A program made the translations under genes and the position numbers. From Pseudomonas sp. HN11 (GTDB lineage: Bacteria; Pseudomonadota; Gammaproteobacteria; Pseudomonadales; Pseudomonadaceae), in the NCBI RefSeq assembly GCF_021390155.1, contig NZ_CP089985.1, forward strand, positions 5,095,001 to 5,159,000: a DNA stretch of 64,000 nt, given 5' to 3'. Below the pieces are notes generated by a model that saw nothing but the letters and a program-made list of their open reading frames with translations, was not told the origin of the DNA and did not search any database. Shown here piece by piece: positions 61,846 to 64,000 of this stretch (the stretch's first letter is position 1; each line of letters starts with the position of its first letter).

Positions 61846-63135
61846 TCAACCCTGCACGACGCAGGTGGCCAAGTGCGCAGCGAGCGCATCAAAGGCAATG
61901 TTCTGTTGCTCGCCCTGGCCACGCAGGGGTTTGAAACCTATCACTTGCTGGGCCAGCTCGTCATCGCCGAGGATCAGTGCATACAGCGCACCGCTCTTGT
62001 CGGCCTTCTTGAATTGGCTCTTGAAGCTGCCAGCGCCGGCATTGACTTGCAGGCGCAGGTTCGGCAGTTGGTCGCGAATCTTTTCGCTCAGGGCCAGGGC
62101 AGCCAGTTCGGCGGCCTCGCCAAAGGCGCACAGGTACACGTCCACCTGACGGGAGATCTCTTCCGGGACCTGCTCCAGGGTTTCCAGCAGCAGGATCAGC
62201 CGCTCGATGCCCATGGCGAAGCCCACGCCCGTGGTCGGCTTGCCGCCCATCTGCTCGACCAGGCCGTCGTAGCGGCCACCGGCACACACGGTGCCCTGGG
62301 CACCGAGTTTGTCGGTGACCCACTCGAACACGGTCTTGCTGTAGTAGTCGAGACCACGTACCAGCTTGGTGTTGATCACGAACGGAATGTCAGCCGCCTC
62401 CAGACGAGCCTTGAGGCCCTCGAAATGGATGCGGGATTCGTCGTCCAGGTAGTCGGCCATTTTCGGCGCATTGACCAGCACGGCCTGGGTATCGGCGTTC
62501 TTGGTATCGAGGACGCGCAATGGGTTGGTCTTCAGACGGCGCTGGCTGTCTTCGTCCAACTTGTCCAGATGGGCGGACAGGTACTCGACCAGGGCCACTT
62601 TGTAGCGGCCGCGGGATTCGCTGGTGCCCAGGCTGTTGAGTTCAAGCTTGACCGCGTCGCGGATGCCCAGCAGGCCCCACAGGCGCCAGGTCAGCACGAT
62701 CAGCTCGGCGTCGATGTCCGGACCGTCGAGATTGAACACTTCCAGGCCGATCTGGTGAAACTGGCGATAACGGCCTTTCTGTGGACGTTCGTGACGGAAC
62801 ATCGGACCGATGTACCACAATTTCTGCGGCTGGCCAGCACCGGTGAGGCCATGCTCAAGCACGGCGCGCACACAGGCCGCGGTGCCTTCCGGACGCAGGG
62901 TCAGGGAGTCGCCGTTGCGGTCTTCAAAGGTGTACATCTCTTTTTCGACGATGTCGGTCACTTCACCGATGGAGCGCTTGAACAGCTCGGTGAACTCAAC
63001 GATCGGCATGCGGATCTGCTTATAACCGTAGTTATCCAGCAGGCGCGCGACAGTGCCCTCGAAATAGCGCCACAGCGGCGTCTGTTCCGGCAGGATGTCG
63101 TTCATGCCACGAATGGCTTGCAGAGACTTGCTCAC
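61846..63135 (-). CDS. hisS: Histidyl-tRNA synthetase
   Basis: A 429-residue class II aminoacyl-tRNA synthetase. Motif 1 region: [20 protein letters not shown]. Motif 2: [17 protein letters not shown] then [20 protein letters not shown]. The HisA motifs are [16 protein letters not shown] and [14 protein letters not shown]. The C-terminal anticodon-binding domain begins near residue 330. Length is normal. It lies 21 bases after ispG on the same strand. Confidence 0.98.
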   Translation of the reverse strand: MSKSLQAIRGMNDILPEQTPLWRYFEGTVARLLDNYGYKQIRMPIVEFTELFKRSIGEVTDIVEKEMYTFEDRNGDSLTLRPEGTAACVRAVLEHGLTGAGQPQKLWYIGPMFRHERPQKGRYRQFHQIGLEVFNLDGPDIDAELIVLTWRLWGLLGIRDAVKLELNSLGTSESRGRYKVALVEYLSAHLDKLDEDSQRRLKTNPLRVLDTKNADTQAVLVNAPKMADYLDDESRIHFEGLKARLEAADIPFVINTKLVRGLDYYSKTVFEWVTDKLGAQGTVCAGGRYDGLVEQMGGKPTTGVGFAMGIERLILLLETLEQVPEEISRQVDVYLCAFGEAAELAALALSEKIRDQLPNLRLQVNAGAGSFKSQFKKADKSGALYALILGDDELAQQVIGFKPLRGQGEQQNIAFDALAAHLATCVVQG

Positions 63136-63156
63136 ATCAAATCCTTAAATTCGTTC

Positions 63157-64000
63157 TTAGCCGCGCGCGATCAGCGCTGCGTCAGCCGCGACCTTCTCGG
63201 CCGCTTTCTCGCGGATCAGCTTTTCCAGCTCATCCACCAGATTGTCATTCGTCAACTTCTGTGACGGCTTGCCGTCGATGTAGATCAGGTTCGGCGTGCC
63301 ACCGGTCAGCCCCACATGGGCTTCTTTGGCTTCACCGGGCCCGTTGACCACACAACCGATCACCGCAACATCCAGCGGCACCAGCAGGTCTTCGAGGCGC
63401 AATTCCAAGTCGTTCATGGTTTTCACCACGTCGAAGTTCTGCCGCGAGCAGCTCGGGCAGGCAATGAAATTGATACCACGAGAACGCAAACGCAGGGATT
63501 TGAGAATGTCGTAACCGACTTTCACTTCCTCTACAGGGTCTGCTGCCAGCGAGATGCGGATAGTATCGCCAATTCCTTCGGCGAGCAGCATACCGAGACC
63601 CACCGCAGATTTCACTGTGCCTGAGCGTAAACCGCCGGCTTCGGTGATACCCAGGTGCAACGGCTGCACGATTTCCTTGGCCAGCAGGCGGTAGGCTTCT
63701 ACTGCCATGAACACGTCCGAAGCCTTTACGCTGACCTTGAAGTCCTGGAAATTCAGGCGTTCGAGGTGTTCAACGTGGCGCAGCGCCGATTCAACCAGTG
63801 CCGCCGGGGTAGGCTCGCCGTATTTCTTTTGCAGGTCTTTTTCCAGGGAACCGGCGTTGACGCCGATGCGGATTGGAATGCCGCGATCGCGAGCCGCATC
63901 AACCACCGCGCGTACACGGTCTTCACGACCGATGTTGCCCGGGTTAATACGCAGGCAGTCCACACCCAACTCGGCCACCCGCAGTGCGATCTTGTAGTCG
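63157..64000 (-). CDS. ispG: 4-hydroxy-3-methylbut-2-en-1-yl diphosphate synthase (partial, C-terminal part)
   Basis: The gene runs off the right edge; about 280 C-terminal residues are visible. It is the [4Fe-4S] enzyme making HMBPP in the MEP isoprenoid pathway. The visible barrel part has [23 protein letters not shown] and [20 protein letters not shown]. The cluster cysteines are in [14 protein letters not shown] and [24 protein letters not shown]. An internal ATG at 63978 is not the start because homology continues through it to the window edge. It is the first visible gene of the ispG-hisS-yfgM-bamB cluster. Confidence 0.96.
   Translation of the reverse strand, partial: DYKIALRVAELGVDCLRINPGNIGREDRVRAVVDAARDRGIPIRIGVNAGSLEKDLQKKYGEPTPAALVESALRHVEHLERLNFQDFKVSVKASDVFMAVEAYRLLAKEIVQPLHLGITEAGGLRSGTVKSAVGLGMLLAEGIGDTIRISLAADPVEEVKVGYDILKSLRLRSRGINFIACPSCSRQNFDVVKTMNDLELRLEDLLVPLDVAVIGCVVNGPGEAKEAHVGLTGGTPNLIYIDGKPSQKLTNDNLVDELEKLIREKAAEKVAADAALIARG

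Overview
The window is chromosomal DNA of a Pseudomonas, most likely of the P. fluorescens group. The grounds are gene order (xerD-dsbC-hom-thrC; rpsP-rimM-trmD-rplS then ffh; ispG-hisS-yfgM-bamB-der; guaB-guaA; purL beside mltF), genus-restricted small genes (DUF3509, DUF6124), EIIA-HPr-EI fusion proteins of the PTS, and many copies of the P. fluorescens type of REP element between genes. I see no rRNA, tRNA, CRISPR array or transposase gene.

Layout. 1-2.5 kb: partial yaeQ, a CaiB/BaiF CoA-transferase, a DUF3509 gene and a 66-residue membrane peptide. 2.6-7.3 kb: threonine synthase, homoserine dehydrogenase, DsbC and XerD. 7.3-8.0 kb: an acquired patch, where a small gene behind a hrp-box-like promoter sits in place of most of an acyl-CoA thioesterase gene. 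8.0-11.6 kb: ribosome and translocation genes (rplS, trmD, rimM, rpsP, ffh). 11.8-15.4 kb: a CcsA/YpjD membrane protein, a CNNM/CorC protein and an MHS-family transporter. 15.5-20.0 kb: purT, a VUT-like protein, the operon NudL-gamma carbonic anhydrase-DUF1289, and the pair Nudix-L,D-transpeptidase.

20.1-27.4 kb is an N-acetylglucosamine operon: GntR-type regulator, deacetylase nagA, SIS-domain deaminase, EIIA-HPr-EI fusion and NagE permease. Its promoter has the likely operator inside the -35/-10 spacer. 35.5-43.8 kb is the matching trehalose system: treR divergent from treB-treC-porin-EIIA/HPr/EI-EIIB-like, with two identical palindromic operators. In both systems sugar enters as a phosphate ester through a permease fed by a dedicated fused phosphotransferase; the ester is then deacetylated and deaminated, or hydrolysed. 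Each system also carries an EIIB-like domain that lacks the phosphorylatable cysteine.

Between the two sugar loci (27.4-29.4 kb) is an accessory segment. It holds a DUF6124 gene behind a strikingly structured 80-nt leader, and an overlapping gene pair (nucleotidyltransferase plus unknown partner) that looks like a toxin-antitoxin module. Related ~83-bp direct repeats lie upstream of both units. purL and mltF follow.

43.8-45.1 kb is a decaying island with an intact hipB-like gene, a truncated hipA and a frameshifted pseudogene. It lies between the 3' end of treR and a second, diverged treR-like 3' end. 45.2-64 kb returns to core genes: guaA/guaB, a zinc-ribbon protein, a TauE/SafE permease beside a broken LysR regulator, xseA, an M23 peptidase, leuA with a possible leader peptide, the omega-amidase/aminotransferase pair, a delta-60-repeat protein, der, bamB, yfgM, hisS and partial ispG.

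The strongest candidates for something undescribed are the structured leader RNA at 27782-27861, the nucleotidyltransferase module at 28092-29166, and the hrp-box gene that replaced a thioesterase at 7393-7953.
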